Counted from the stretch's first letter, positions 9,395 to 20,079 are shown. The stretch: DNA of 64,000 bases from Alkalitalea saponilacus (GCF_900168165.1 NZ_FUYV01000001.1:496001-560000); one strand, 5' to 3'. A program made the numbers and translations. Notes: generated by a model from the sequence alone, not told the origin.

Positions 9395-12229
9395 ATGAAA
9401 ACTATTAAACTGAAACTTTTAATTATAATGACTGCGATTGCAGGAGTTATATTTTGTAGTTCTCTGAAAGCAGAAGTAAATCCTACTATTAGTGAAATCT
9501 CTTCTGAAATGGATTTTTCCAATGAGGTGAGTGGAAGAGTCTCTGAACTAGGTACAGGTGAGCGTCTTGTTGGAGCAACTGTTGTTGTAAAGGATTTAAA
9601 TATTGGAACATCAACAGATCTTCATGGGTCATATCGTCTCAGAAATTTACCCGAAGGAAGGCATACTTTGGTGGTTTCATATTTGGGATATGAAACCAGA
9701 GAAATCGAGCTTGAAGTGAAAGACGGTGAAGTAATCAATATGAATACGGATCTGGAACAACGCTTCTTAACCATGGGTGAGGTATTGGTAACCAGTGTGA
9801 TGCGAGGACAGTCCAGAGCTTTTAACCAGCAAAAAGAAGCCGAAAACGTAAGAAATATTGTGTCATCTCAACAGATTGAGCGTTTCCCTGATAATAACAT
9901 CACAGAGGCGGTGAAACGTATTCCCGGAATCAGTACTGAACCATTGCGTGGTGAAGCTGCTGCAATTATGATTAGGGGATTACCTGCCAGTTTTCATACA
10001 GTCACCATTAATAATCAAAGAGTGGCTTCTACCGACGAAACTAATCGGGCAACAAATACCGCAATTATAAATACAGATATGGTTTCTGCCATTGAGGTGA
10101 GTAAAACCATTACTCCTGATATGGACGCTGATGCACTGAGTGGTTCGATTAATTTAGTTACCCGCCGACCTGTTGGGGACAACAAAGTGTTTAACGTAAC
10201 TGCCGGATCGGGATATAATAATATGTCGGGACGTCCGCAATGGATTGGTTCTGCAACCTACGGTCAGAGAGATGGAAATTTGGACTGGGTAGTAAGTGCC
10301 AACTATCAAAAAGACAATCGTGCAACCGAAGATATCCGTCACGATTGGGGCGTACAAGATTTTGGAAATGGAAATCAGGATGTGCTTGCAGGGTTGCGTC
10401 CTTCATTCTATGAGACTGAACGTCAGCGTATGGGAATGACCGGCCAGGTTGAATACCATTTTTCACCCCGTTCAAGTATCTACTTTATGGGGAATTTCAA
10501 TAATTATGATGAGTATGAGGTGCGAAATGATGCACGTCATGGTATCAGTAACGGAACCTATGAAACTCCTGACCTCGTAACAGGTGCCAGATATGAAAAG
10601 GTAATTCGCGAATATAACCGAATTACCGACTTGTATTCTCTGAATGCAGGAGGAAAACATGACATAGGTATAGCAACCGTGGATTACAATATTGGTTATT
10701 CATATGGAAGTTTTGATATTCCGCTCAGAGAGTATTATGCTTTTCGTCATTCAGATAGACCGGATTACCGTGTGGATATTTCTGACAGAGAGTTTGGGAT
10801 GATAGAATTTGCTAATGATTTTAATCCCAACGACTATGAAAAAATGAATTTCCGATATTATGAACGACGCAATGATGATGTTAAAGATAACGATCTCTTT
10901 GCAACATTCAATATGGAAGTTCCTTATGAGTTGGGGCGTTCATCACATTTTAAATTTGGAGGTAAATTTTGGACCAAAACCAAAGAACGAAATATGTCGG
11001 AATGGCGTTGGACAGGGTATAACGGGCCGGAGAACCTCACCATGGCAATGTTTGCAGAAGATAAAGACCGCAATATGATTGACAATCGTTATTCTCTGGG
11101 AGGTTCCATTGACTGGGAAAGAGGAAAGCAGTTTTTTAATGATAACATTAATGATTTTGTACTTGATGAAGATCGTTTCCGTGAAAATTCTGATCCAAAC
11201 AACTATAAGGCCAATGAGAGAATATTTGCTGCCTATGCACTTACCGATAATACTTTTGGAAATGTTCATGTAAATGCTGGTGTGCGAATGGAACAGGTCA
11301 GCAATACTTATGATGGATTCCGTGTGATTTTTGATGATGGTGGAGATTATTTGGCAACAGAAGCTATAAAAGCTGATGACCAGAATTACGTTAATTTCTT
11401 CCCAATGTTAAATGTAAAGTACCAGATTAATCCATTAACCAATTTCCGTTTTGCATATACTAATTCTATTGCAAGGCCGGATTTTGAGTATCTTGTTCCT
11501 TACGAACTTGTAAACAGCGACAGTGAAACAGTATCTCAGGGGAACCCCGATCTTGAACCCTCTACAAGTATGAACCTGGATCTGATGTTTGAACACTTTT
11601 TAAGCAATGTTGGAATCCTTTCGGCCGGTGTTTTCTATAAAAACATGGGAAACTTTATCTATAATGAATCAACTGTTATTACCGAAGGAAACAACGCAGG
11701 TTACAGGCTGAATCGTCCTGAAAATGGCGAAAGTGCATACCTGTACGGAATTGAGCTTGCCTGGCAGCAACAATTAACTTTCCTGCCCGGTGTTTTGAGT
11801 GGGCTCGGTGTTTATGCCAACTACAGTCACATCTATTCAGAAGCCAAAATCATTGTACCCGAGGAACGGCGTATTCGTTTGCCCAAACAGGCACCCAATA
11901 TTTTTAACGTAGCATTGTCTTACGACCGTGGAGGTTTCTCAGGCCAAATATCCTATTCTTATAGAGACACCTGGTTGCATAGTGTGGGAGGATCATCCAG
12001 TGCGCCATCTGTGAGTGAGCACAATGTGTACCTGGATCGATTCCTTATGTACAGCGGACAGCTTGATTTGACTTTAAACCAGCAAATAACTCCAAACCTG
12101 CGTGTTTTTGCCAACTTCAATAACCTGACAAATCAATCACACCAACACTATTTTAATGATCCCATTTATCCTTACAGAAATTCATTTCATTCATGGTGGA
12201 GCAATTTCGGTATAAGATATTCTTTATAA
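9395..12229 (+). CDS. TonB-dependent outer-membrane receptor with carboxypeptidase-D-like domain
   Basis: 944 residues. A signal peptide (1-26) is followed by a carboxypeptidase-regulatory-like domain (about 44-125; GERLVGATVVVKDLNIG, then SYLGYETREIEL), a plug domain (about 145-260; NITEAVKRIPGISTEP, IMIRGLPASFHTVTINN, ALSGSINLVTRRP) and a 22-strand-type barrel ending in an aromatic/leucine C terminus (FGIRYSL). The plug resembles the TonB receptor subgroup first described in Xanthomonas and Caulobacter. The next two genes encode lipoproteins with phosphoesterase folds, so the imported ligand may be released from, or be, a phosphate ester. A GC-rich hairpin directly downstream may cut off most transcripts here. 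The substrate is inferred, not shown. Confidence 0.93.
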   Translation: MKTIKLKLLIIMTAIAGVIFCSSLKAEVNPTISEISSEMDFSNEVSGRVSELGTGERLVGATVVVKDLNIGTSTDLHGSYRLRNLPEGRHTLVVSYLGYETREIELEVKDGEVINMNTDLEQRFLTMGEVLVTSVMRGQSRAFNQQKEAENVRNIVSSQQIERFPDNNITEAVKRIPGISTEPLRGEAAAIMIRGLPASFHTVTINNQRVASTDETNRATNTAIINTDMVSAIEVSKTITPDMDADALSGSINLVTRRPVGDNKVFNVTAGSGYNNMSGRPQWIGSATYGQRDGNLDWVVSANYQKDNRATEDIRHDWGVQDFGNGNQDVLAGLRPSFYETERQRMGMTGQVEYHFSPRSSIYFMGNFNNYDEYEVRNDARHGISNGTYETPDLVTGARYEKVIREYNRITDLYSLNAGGKHDIGIATVDYNIGYSYGSFDIPLREYYAFRHSDRPDYRVDISDREFGMIEFANDFNPNDYEKMNFRYYERRNDDVKDNDLFATFNMEVPYELGRSSHFKFGGKFWTKTKERNMSEWRWTGYNGPENLTMAMFAEDKDRNMIDNRYSLGGSIDWERGKQFFNDNINDFVLDEDRFRENSDPNNYKANERIFAAYALTDNTFGNVHVNAGVRMEQVSNTYDGFRVIFDDGGDYLATEAIKADDQNYVNFFPMLNVKYQINPLTNFRFAYTNSIARPDFEYLVPYELVNSDSETVSQGNPDLEPSTSMNLDLMFEHFLSNVGILSAGVFYKNMGNFIYNESTVITEGNNAGYRLNRPENGESAYLYGIELAWQQQLTFLPGVLSGLGVYANYSHIYSEAKIIVPEERRIRLPKQAPNIFNVALSYDRGGFSGQISYSYRDTWLHSVGGSSSAPSVSEHNVYLDRFLMYSGQLDLTLNQQITPNLRVFANFNNLTNQSHQHYFNDPIYPYRNSFHSWWSNFGIRYSL

Positions 12230-12247
12230 AAACCTGATTATTTTCTT

Positions 12248-12275
12248 CCCGGCAGTTCATCTGCCGGGTTTTGTA
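12248..12275 (+). terminator. Intrinsic terminator between the TonB receptor and PHP genes
   Basis: CCCGGCAG (12248-12255), loop TTCAT, CTGCCGGG (12261-12268), followed by TTTTG. It lies only 20 bp after the receptor stop and 29 bp before the next start, so it probably lowers expression of the two phosphoesterase genes relative to the receptor. Confidence 0.7.
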
Positions 12276-12296
12276 ATATTTTAAACTTTAAGAATT

Positions 12297-13448
12297 ATGC
12301 GAAGTATTATATTATACTTGACTTTGGTTGGTTTACTCATGTTTTTTTCCTGTTCCGAACAGGAAAACAGAACTTTTTGGTCTCCCTATCAGGACTTGAA
12401 CTGGAGCAAAATTGGCCATTTCGATTCCGAGTTTCATACCCATCCCGGGTTAGGCGATGAAGAATATGATCCTCACCAAACCATTGATCGTTACAAGGAG
12501 GAGGGATACCGGATTCTGGCTTTGGCTGGACACGATTATGATATTCCCAGCGAACATATTCAAACGATATATCCTTGGACAGAACTCTCAACAATATATG
12601 AAACCATTAAGGATATTGAAAACCCCACGGAAGATAATAAAACCTATGGTGAAATGGCCAATGAACCATTTCAGAATCGCGACCCGGTAGCATTAAATAT
12701 GGTTTCAATCCAGGGGTGTGAGGTTTCGGCACCACATCATATCGTCAGTTTGTTTAACCCGCTCTCGGAGGGTGCAGAAACAGAAGATGAAACATTTCAA
12801 ATTATTCAGGAATTGGGAGGTATTGCTTATTTTGCACATCCCGGAAGATATGTGGAGCGTCTGGGGCTGACTGCTGAATGGTATGTTGATATGTATCGCA
12901 AGTATGATATGTTAATAGGCCAGTCTGTTTTTAACAGAGAGGATCGTCATCCTGAGGATCGGCCATTTTATGACAAAATTGTTCATATACTTGGAGCTGA
13001 CAGACCCGTCTGGCTGTATGGTGAAGATGATATGCACTATGAGAAAACTCTCGGCTGGAACCGGGATGTGATTTTGTTGGAGTCGTTCGAACCGGGCTCA
13101 ATGCACCCCGACATCCAAAATGGCAGTGCTCCCGATGTGAAAATTGCATTACAAAAAGGATATTCATACCTGTGGAAGCCTTCCCAACAATACAATAAAA
13201 GAGCGTTCAATATTGTTGATATTGAATTTGGAGCGACCAGTATTCAGTTATCATTTGATAACGAGAATCAGGTAGATGAAGTCCGATGGCTTACTCATAA
13301 TCCGGGAACCGAGGAAACAGAAGCCATCCATTTTGGATCTTCGGTCTCAATGTCCGCAGTACCATCTTATGCCCGTTTCGTAAGAGCGGAAATTAAAGGT
13401 TCGGCAGGCACTATATACACACAACCTTTTTACGTTTTATCAAATTAG
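12297..13448 (+). CDS. PHP-domain lipoprotein, putative phosphoesterase
   Basis: 383 residues. The N terminus is a lipoprotein signal with lipobox LLMFFSC, placing it in the periplasm or at the cell surface. The rest fits a PHP (polymerase and histidinol phosphatase) metal-dependent hydrolase: FHTHPG (HxH), LALAGHDYD (the HD pair), GCEVSAPHHIVSLF (Glu and His), AYFAHPGRY and a C-terminal GEDDMHY. These match the metal ligands of the family, so the site looks intact. A small beta domain of about 90 residues closes the protein. It sits between a TonB receptor and a metallophosphoesterase lipoprotein, 18 bp from the latter. Release of phosphate from an imported or external ester is likely; the substrate is unknown. 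Confidence 0.85.
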   Translation: MRSIILYLTLVGLLMFFSCSEQENRTFWSPYQDLNWSKIGHFDSEFHTHPGLGDEEYDPHQTIDRYKEEGYRILALAGHDYDIPSEHIQTIYPWTELSTIYETIKDIENPTEDNKTYGEMANEPFQNRDPVALNMVSIQGCEVSAPHHIVSLFNPLSEGAETEDETFQIIQELGGIAYFAHPGRYVERLGLTAEWYVDMYRKYDMLIGQSVFNREDRHPEDRPFYDKIVHILGADRPVWLYGEDDMHYEKTLGWNRDVILLESFEPGSMHPDIQNGSAPDVKIALQKGYSYLWKPSQQYNKRAFNIVDIEFGATSIQLSFDNENQVDEVRWLTHNPGTEETEAIHFGSSVSMSAVPSYARFVRAEIKGSAGTIYTQPFYVLSN

Positions 13449-13466
13449 TAGTTAGTATTAGCCATT

Positions 13467-14789
13467 ATGAAGATTATTAAACTGTTATCTATTTACTTTG
13501 TGGTGATTGCAGCATTGGTTTCCTGTAGCTTATCGGCACCGAAAGAAACCCCACAACAAAGGCAGTATCCTGAAAGTCTTTTTCCGGATCGAATCATGCA
13601 AAACGTAACAGAGGATCCCGCCACGCAGATTGCTGTTTCCTGGCGTACTAAAGCTCATATTGCGACAGGGTATGTTGAGTACGTTAAGGCTTTTTCGGAA
13701 ACAAACCTTCCTAAAGAAACATCAACACTTCAGGCAAATGTAAAACCTGTTAATTTTGAAAATATCGAAGCGCACTATCATCAGGTTCTTATTGAAAATC
13801 TGGAGCCTGCAACTTCTTATATGATAAGGGTTGGCAATGAGGAGTATCGTTCAGAGTGGTTTACTGTTCAAACTGCACCTGAGCAGTTTGAACCTTTCAA
13901 ATTTCTATGGTTTGGAGATGTGCAGAATGATATACGGGAATTCGCACCTCGTATTTTTCGTCAGGCCACGAAAATGGCTCCTGATGCTAAAATTTTGGTT
14001 CATTCGGGTGATTTGGTTTTGAGCAGTGGAGACGACGATACCTGGGGAGAATGGTTCTATGCAGGAGGATGGCTTTTCCAACATATACCTTCGCTTGCAA
14101 TCGCCGGAAACAGCGATCACTTCAGATTACAGGAAAAACCGGTTGACCAAAGGATGCTGTTTCCTCAATGGCACGGTGTATTCAATTTCCCATCAAATGG
14201 AGCCAAAGGTTTGGATAATGTAACTTTTTTCTACGACTATCCCGGGGTTCGTTTCATTGGATTATATACCAATTTTGAATCCACTACAAAGGACGAAAGG
14301 GAGATTTACATAAAACAAGATGTTATACTGACTGATGATTTGTTTGCGGAACAAACAAAATGGCTGGAAGAGACTCTTAAAACGAACAATCAGCCTTGGC
14401 TGATTGTGGTCATGCACCATCCGGTATTTACTGCCCGGGAAGATAGGGATAATGAATTACTGCAAGAGCATTGGCTCCCGTTATTTGAAAAGTATGGAGT
14501 AGATTTGGTACTTCAGGGACATGACCATGTTTATGCACGTGGCATAAATCCGGAGTCTCAGGGAGGAGGTTTATTCCCGGTGTATGTTACCTCTTTTGCC
14601 GGAGGAAAGTCCCGTCCGGTGGATTTTTCTAATGGCTGGATAACCTTAGCTCATGAACATCAATCAATGTTTCAGGTGGTTGAAGTTGAGGAGTCAAAAA
14701 TCAACTTTGAGGCGTTTGATGCACTTGGAAATTTGATGGATGCCTTCGTGATTGAAAAATCGGATATCGGAAAAATATTGATTGATTAG
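13467..14789 (+). CDS. Purple-acid-phosphatase-like metallophosphoesterase lipoprotein
   Basis: 440 residues with a lipoprotein signal (lipobox AALVSC). An N-terminal fibronectin-like domain (about 40-145) precedes a calcineurin-like phosphoesterase domain with the metal-ligand motifs in order: WFGDVQND, VHSGDLV, AIAGNSDH, VVMHHPVF and LQGHDHVYAR. This two-domain order is that of purple acid phosphatases, which hydrolyse phosphate monoesters. It is the last gene of the receptor-PHP-phosphatase run and is followed by a strong terminator. The neighbours point to extracellular or periplasmic phosphate-ester scavenging. Confidence 0.88.
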   Translation: MKIIKLLSIYFVVIAALVSCSLSAPKETPQQRQYPESLFPDRIMQNVTEDPATQIAVSWRTKAHIATGYVEYVKAFSETNLPKETSTLQANVKPVNFENIEAHYHQVLIENLEPATSYMIRVGNEEYRSEWFTVQTAPEQFEPFKFLWFGDVQNDIREFAPRIFRQATKMAPDAKILVHSGDLVLSSGDDDTWGEWFYAGGWLFQHIPSLAIAGNSDHFRLQEKPVDQRMLFPQWHGVFNFPSNGAKGLDNVTFFYDYPGVRFIGLYTNFESTTKDEREIYIKQDVILTDDLFAEQTKWLEETLKTNNQPWLIVVMHHPVFTAREDRDNELLQEHWLPLFEKYGVDLVLQGHDHVYARGINPESQGGGLFPVYVTSFAGGKSRPVDFSNGWITLAHEHQSMFQVVEVEESKINFEAFDALGNLMDAFVIEKSDIGKILID

Positions 14790-14812
14790 TCCATAGGTTA
14801 AGAGTATTTGTT

Positions 14813-14861
14813 ATCCGTTCAATCTCTTCCCTTGGAAAGAGATTGAACGGATTCTTTCTTT
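14813..14861 (+). terminator. Intrinsic terminator after the phosphoesterase operon
   Basis: A perfect 16-bp stem: ATCCGTTCAATCTCTT (14813-14828) and its complement (14837-14852), loop of 8 nt, followed by TCTTTCTTT. Confidence 0.85.
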
Positions 14862-14897
14862 GATATGCAGAGTATCTGATTCTTCCTTAAATTTTTC

Positions 14898-14905
14898 TAT
14901 TTTTG
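14898..14905 (+). promoter_or_regulatory. Candidate Bacteroidota -7 element before valS
   Basis: TATTTTTG matches TAnnTTTG and lies about 75 nt before the chosen valS start. No clear -33 TTTG was found at the usual spacing, so this rests on the -7 box alone. Confidence 0.35.
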
Positions 14906-14979
14906 CACTTCAATATACAACTGAATCAAATTTTTACAGTTGTTCGTTAACGAAAATTCAAAAACGGAAAAAACACATC

Positions 14980-17607
14980 ATGGAGATAGCAAGCAAGTAC
15001 GACCCCTCAAAAACTGAAGAAAAGTGGTATTCATACTGGATGGAAAACGGGTTCTTTAAATCCGTTCCCGATGAGCGTGAACCTTACACGATTGTGATTC
15101 CCCCACCTAATGTGACCGGTGTTTTGCACATGGGGCACATGCTCAATAATACCATTCAGGATATTTTGGTGAGGCGTGCACGTATGCTTGGGAAAAATGC
15201 TTGCTGGGTACCGGGTACCGACCATGCTTCTATTGCCACCGAGGCAAAGGTGGTTAACAAATTGCGGGAAGAGGGGATTGATAAGCATTCGCTTACCCGT
15301 GATGGCTTTTTGGAGCATGCCTGGGAGTGGACCGATAAGCATGGGGGAATCATTCTGGAGCAGTTGAAAAAACTGGGAGCTTCGTGCGATTGGGATCGCA
15401 CATGTTTTACCATGGACGAAGTTCGCAGCGAGGGCGTTATCAAATCATTCGTGGATTTGTATAAAAAAGGTCACATCTATCGTGGTATCCGCATGGTAAA
15501 CTGGGATCCAAAAGCAAAAACAGCTGTTTCCGATGAAGAGGTAATCTACAAAGAGGTTAAATCAAAGCTGTATTACATTCGTTATCAGGTTGACGGAGAG
15601 CCCGGTCAGTATGTGACCATTGCCACAACACGTCCCGAAACCATTTTAGGAGATACTGCCGTTTGTGTAAATCCCAACGACGACCGCTTTAAACATCTTG
15701 CAGGGAAAAGGGTTTTAGTTCCGTTGATCAACCGCTCTATCCCGGTCATTCAGGACGAATATGTGGACATGGAGTTCGGAACAGGTTGCCTTAAAATTAC
15801 TCCGGCTCATGATATCAACGACTACGAAATTGGAATGCGTCATAATCTGGAGTCCATCGACATTTTAAATGACGATGGCACCTTGAGCGAAAAGGCTGAG
15901 ATATTTATTGGCGAGGATCGTTTTGAGGTTCGCAAAAAAATCGAAAAATCACTTGACGAAGCCGGAAACCTGGCTAAGGTTGAGGATTATACCAATAAAG
16001 TTGGTTTCTCAGAGCGCACCGATGAGGTGATTGAACCAAAGCTGAGCACCCAGTGGTTTTTACGTATGAGTGAGCTGGCCAAACCTGCTCTGGATGCAGT
16101 AATGAACGATGAGGTGAAATTCCATCCTGCTAAATTCAAAAATCTTTACCGTCACTGGATGGAGAATGTAAAAGATTGGTGTATTTCACGTCAGTTGTGG
16201 TGGGGACACAGAATTCCCGTATATTATCTGGCCGATGGCACTTTTGTTGTGGCCGAATCAGATGCTGAAGCTTTGGCCGAGGCACGTAAAGCATCCGGAA
16301 ATGCGACCCTATCCATGAACGATCTGAAACAGGATGAAGATGTACTGGACACCTGGGCTTCATCATGGCTTTGGCCAATCACTGTTTTCGACGGTTTTAA
16401 TCCCGATAAAAACGAAGTCGATTATTACTATCCTACCAATGATTTGGTAACCGGACACGATATTATATTCTTCTGGGTGGCGCGTATGATTATGGCCGGA
16501 TACGAGTTCAAGGGAACCTACCCATTTAAGAATGTTTATTTCACCGGTATGGTGCGCGATAAGCAAGGCCGAAAAATGTCTAAATCATTAGGCAACAGTC
16601 CCGAACCTTTGGATTTGATTAAGAATTTTGGTGCCGATGGAGTGCGAGTGGGCATGTTACTCTGCTCACCTGCGGGTGGTGATTTGCGTTTCGACGAAAG
16701 TCTACCTGAGCAGGGACGAAACTTTGCCAATAAAATGTGGAATGCATTTCGTTTGGTTAAAAGCTGGGATGTTGACAATTCTATCGAGCAACCCGAAAGT
16801 GCAGCTCTGGCAATAGAGTGGTTTGGAAATCGCTTGCAAAAAGAGATGGCAGTAATTGCCGATCACTTCGACAAATACCGTGTTTCTGATGCTTTGATGT
16901 CGGTTTACACCCTGTTTTGGGATGAGTTTTCAAGCTGGTTTCTGGAAGTGATAAAACCGGCCTATCAAAAGCCGGTTGATGGAAAAACCTACCATGCAGC
17001 CATAGACTTTCTCGAAGATTTGATGCATCTTATTCATCCTTTTATGCCATTTATTACCGAAGAAGTCTGGCATCATTTAAAGGAGCGGAAGGAAGGAGAG
17101 AGTCTGATGGTGAGCCCCATGCCAGCTCTAAAATCCTTTGATGAATCTCTTCTAAAACAGTTTGAATTGGTTAAAGAGGCCATTGTAAATGTACGCACGG
17201 TACGAAAAGAACGCAATGTGGCCATGCGCGACACGTTGGAGCTTAAAGTTCTGAAAGGAGACGATGGTTATGTGGAGCGTTTTAATCCAGTTGTTCAAAA
17301 ACTTGTAAATCTTGATGGGATTACATCGGTTGAAGAAAAAGTGGAAGGAGCCGTTTCGTTTTTTGTTAAATCGTCGGAGTTCTTTGTGCCAATGGAGTCG
17401 GCCATTAATATTGAAGAGGAGCTGGAAAAACTGGAAAAGGAACTACAATATACCGAAGGGTTTTTAAATGGAGTGATGAAAAAATTGGGTAACGAACGGT
17501 TTGTTGCAGGAGCACCTGAGAAGGTGGTTGCTATTGAAAAACAAAAACAGGCCGATGCAGAGGCGAAAATTGCCGCTCTAAAGGAGAGCATCGCCCGTTT
17601 GAAATAA
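14980..17607 (+). CDS. valS: Valyl-tRNA synthetase
   Basis: 875 residues from ATG 14980; the frame is open upstream to 14860 but the conserved protein starts at [16 protein letters not shown]. It charges tRNA-Val with valine. Class Ia signature motifs are present: [15 protein letters not shown] (HIGH equivalent HMGH) and the KMSKS loop in RKMSKSLGN. Between them is the editing domain ([13 protein letters not shown] and the following [12 protein letters not shown]). The anticodon-binding domain follows, and the last 70 residues form the coiled-coil arm typical of bacterial ValRS ([14 protein letters not shown]). Length is normal. It is monocistronic with its own terminator. Confidence 0.98.
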   Translation: MEIASKYDPSKTEEKWYSYWMENGFFKSVPDEREPYTIVIPPPNVTGVLHMGHMLNNTIQDILVRRARMLGKNACWVPGTDHASIATEAKVVNKLREEGIDKHSLTRDGFLEHAWEWTDKHGGIILEQLKKLGASCDWDRTCFTMDEVRSEGVIKSFVDLYKKGHIYRGIRMVNWDPKAKTAVSDEEVIYKEVKSKLYYIRYQVDGEPGQYVTIATTRPETILGDTAVCVNPNDDRFKHLAGKRVLVPLINRSIPVIQDEYVDMEFGTGCLKITPAHDINDYEIGMRHNLESIDILNDDGTLSEKAEIFIGEDRFEVRKKIEKSLDEAGNLAKVEDYTNKVGFSERTDEVIEPKLSTQWFLRMSELAKPALDAVMNDEVKFHPAKFKNLYRHWMENVKDWCISRQLWWGHRIPVYYLADGTFVVAESDAEALAEARKASGNATLSMNDLKQDEDVLDTWASSWLWPITVFDGFNPDKNEVDYYYPTNDLVTGHDIIFFWVARMIMAGYEFKGTYPFKNVYFTGMVRDKQGRKMSKSLGNSPEPLDLIKNFGADGVRVGMLLCSPAGGDLRFDESLPEQGRNFANKMWNAFRLVKSWDVDNSIEQPESAALAIEWFGNRLQKEMAVIADHFDKYRVSDALMSVYTLFWDEFSSWFLEVIKPAYQKPVDGKTYHAAIDFLEDLMHLIHPFMPFITEEVWHHLKERKEGESLMVSPMPALKSFDESLLKQFELVKEAIVNVRTVRKERNVAMRDTLELKVLKGDDGYVERFNPVVQKLVNLDGITSVEEKVEGAVSFFVKSSEFFVPMESAINIEEELEKLEKELQYTEGFLNGVMKKLGNERFVAGAPEKVVAIEKQKQADAEAKIAALKESIARLK

Positions 17608-17625
17608 TTTATCTGTTTCTGATAT

Positions 17626-17665
17626 AAATGACAAAGGTCGCTCCGCAGGGCGACCTTTGTCATTT
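17626..17665 (+). terminator. Intrinsic terminator after valS
   Basis: A 16-bp perfect stem (AAATGACAAAGGTCGC at 17626-17641, complement at 17650-17665) with an 8-nt loop. The A-rich and T-rich stem ends allow function in either direction. Confidence 0.75.
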
Positions 17666-17839
17666 ATGAATGGTCTGATTGTTGTGAGCCTATGCAATGA
17701 ACAATCATTTAAATTGTTAGTTTTATCCATATATTGGTTTAACTATCCAAATCATTTTGTATTTTCATTTGAAAAGCATAATTTTGAAAAATCTATATAT
17801 GAACATTGTTGCATATAAAAATTTAAACATTTTAGTTAT

Positions 17840-19873
17840 ATGAGAAAAATATTGTTTTTATTGTCTCTGTTGCTTGCAGGTTCAATGCATTTTAGCGCGC
17901 AGGTTCTGGAACCTGTTAAGTGGGAGTTTTCTGCAAACAGGATTGATGAAAAGCGTGTTGAGGTGGTTGCGGAAGCTACCATCGATGATAATTGGTATTT
18001 ATATTCAATCAGAATTCCGGAGGGCGGTCCTATACCTACCTCTTTAAATATTGATGAGTCTGTTCAGTATCGTTTGGATGGAGAATTGCGTCAGGAGCCG
18101 GAACCGGTACCAACATTTGACGAAGCGTTTCAAATGGAGCTTGGTTATCTGGCCGATCGTGCAAGAATTATACAAAGACTGGAGTTACAATCGGCTGATG
18201 AAGTTACAATCAGTGGATATGTTGAGTTTATGGTTTGTGACGATCACCGCTGTTTACCACCTGCCCAGATTGACTTTGAGTTGACTGTTCCCGGAATTTC
18301 AGTAAAAGCCGAAACCGCTCCGATTGAGGTTCCGGATGATGCCTCTGATATTGCCACAGACGTTTTAGATGAAGATGCTTTTGAAGATGAAACTGCTGAG
18401 GTTGCAGAAGACTTAATAATTCAGACTAAAGAGGAGGAAAAGGACAGCTCCTGGGGGATTTTTTGGATTTCCTTTCTTGGAGGACTTGCCGCATTACTGA
18501 CTCCCTGTGTATTTCCGATGATTCCTTTAACGGTTAGTTTCTTTTTAAGAAATGCAAACAACAAAACAAAGGCCTTACGAGACGGCGTTTTTTACGGCCT
18601 TACCATCATTTTTGCCTACGTTGTCTTGGGGTTGGCCATCTCCATTATATTTGGTGCCAACGCACTGAATGCTTTGGCAACGAGTCCAGTATTTAATGTC
18701 ATGTTTTTTGCAATACTTCTCTTTTTTGCAGCATCATTTTTTGGCGCATTTGAACTCACCATGCCTGCAAAATGGTCCAATGCATTGGATCAAAAAGCAG
18801 ATCAAACCGGTGGTTTGATGGGTGTTATCCTGATGGGACTTGTTTTTGTGTTGGTATCTTTCTCATGTACCGGCCCAATTGTAGGAACTCTTTTAGTTGA
18901 AGCCGCATTGGGAGGTGGAGTATATGCCCCAGCCATCGGGATGTTTGGTTTTGGATTGGCTTTGGCCATTCCTTTTGCGCTGTTTGCCATTTTCCCAACT
19001 GCCATGAAATCGCTTCCAAAGAGCGGGGGATGGATGAATTCCGTTAAAGTAGTTCTTGGATTTATAGTTGTGGCATTTTCATTAAAATTTTTATCGGTTG
19101 CCGATGCAGTTGGTCAGTGGGGAATACTTGACCGTGAAGTATTTCTGGCCATTTGGATTTCAATTTTTACTTTAATGGGTCTCTACCTTATAGGCAAAAT
19201 CAAATTTGCTCACGACAGCGACTTACCTTATCTCAGTGTCCCCAGACTTATTTTGGCCATTGCCACATTCTCATTTGTCTTTTATCTGATTCCGGGTCTG
19301 TGGGGAGCTCCGTTAAGAGCTGTTAGTTCATTTTTACCATCACCTGTAACGCAGGATTTTGATCTTTCAAGGGCTCAGTTTGGTTCTGCACAATCAGGAA
19401 CGGCAATTGAAATTGCCGGAGAGAGCGTGATTGAAGGGCCTCACGGATTAATGAAATATACCGATTATGAAGAGGGTATGGCTGCAGCCCGTGATGCCGG
19501 TAAACCTGTTTTTCTTGATTTTACAGGTCTGGGATGTGCCAACTGTAGAAAGATGGAAAGCCTCGTATGGTCAGATAATACTGTTCGCAACATGTTGGCA
19601 AATGATTACATCATCATTTCATTATATGTTGATAAACGAGAGCCACTTCCGGAAAGCGAACAGTATGTTTCGGAGGTGACTGGTCGGAGAGTCCGCACGG
19701 TAGGTAACAAATGGAGTGATTTTCAGATAGAAAGATACAATATTAATAGTCAACCTTATTATGTGTTATTGAATCATGATGAAGTATCGTTAACAGAGCC
19801 AAGAGGATATAATTCAGATGTACAGGAATATATAATTTGGCTGAGAGAAGGATTGGATCAGTTTTCTAATTAG
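17840..19873 (+). CDS. dsbD: Thiol:disulfide interchange protein DsbD (protein-disulfide reductase)
   Basis: 677 residues in the usual three-part order. A signal peptide and periplasmic alpha-type domain carry the cysteine pair CDDHRC (about residues 134-139). After an acidic linker comes a polytopic membrane domain with the essential cysteines in TPCVFPMIPL and SFSCTGPIVG. The C-terminal thioredoxin-like domain has the CxxC motif GLGCANCRKM. The protein moves electrons from cytoplasmic thioredoxin across the inner membrane to periplasmic thiol proteins. All redox cysteines are present, so it should be functional. It stands alone with its own terminator. Confidence 0.93.
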   Translation: MRKILFLLSLLLAGSMHFSAQVLEPVKWEFSANRIDEKRVEVVAEATIDDNWYLYSIRIPEGGPIPTSLNIDESVQYRLDGELRQEPEPVPTFDEAFQMELGYLADRARIIQRLELQSADEVTISGYVEFMVCDDHRCLPPAQIDFELTVPGISVKAETAPIEVPDDASDIATDVLDEDAFEDETAEVAEDLIIQTKEEEKDSSWGIFWISFLGGLAALLTPCVFPMIPLTVSFFLRNANNKTKALRDGVFYGLTIIFAYVVLGLAISIIFGANALNALATSPVFNVMFFAILLFFAASFFGAFELTMPAKWSNALDQKADQTGGLMGVILMGLVFVLVSFSCTGPIVGTLLVEAALGGGVYAPAIGMFGFGLALAIPFALFAIFPTAMKSLPKSGGWMNSVKVVLGFIVVAFSLKFLSVADAVGQWGILDREVFLAIWISIFTLMGLYLIGKIKFAHDSDLPYLSVPRLILAIATFSFVFYLIPGLWGAPLRAVSSFLPSPVTQDFDLSRAQFGSAQSGTAIEIAGESVIEGPHGLMKYTDYEEGMAAARDAGKPVFLDFTGLGCANCRKMESLVWSDNTVRNMLANDYIIISLYVDKREPLPESEQYVSEVTGRRVRTVGNKWSDFQIERYNINSQPYYVLLNHDEVSLTEPRGYNSDVQEYIIWLREGLDQFSN

Positions 19874-19894
19874 AGTTTACTGGATTAACTTTTG

Positions 19895-19934
19895 AACCGG
19901 CTTACTCGTCTTACGAGTAAGCCGGTTTTTTTTA
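19895..19934 (+). terminator. Intrinsic terminator after dsbD
   Basis: AACCGGCTTACTCGT (19895-19909), loop CTT, perfect complement (19913-19927), then a run of T. Confidence 0.92.
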
Positions 19935-20071
19935 TTATGTTTTTTAGTTTTTTTGGTATGCTGTGTTCTGCAATCGGTTAAATAGTCTTATATTCGGATT
20001 CATTTATCTATAAAAACCGTTAGTTTGTAAAAATGATCAGCATTATAGTAGCATCTGTTATCGATATGTTA

Positions 20072-20079
20072 TAGTTTTG
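20072..20079 (+). promoter_or_regulatory. Candidate -7 element before the OmpA pair
   Basis: TAGTTTTG fits TAnnTTTG about 94 nt before the first ompA-like start. No convincing -33 box was seen. Confidence 0.3.

Noticed and set aside
14860-14979. Longer valS start
   Set aside because: The extension covers a promoter-like TATTTTTG and the conserved protein begins at 14980.
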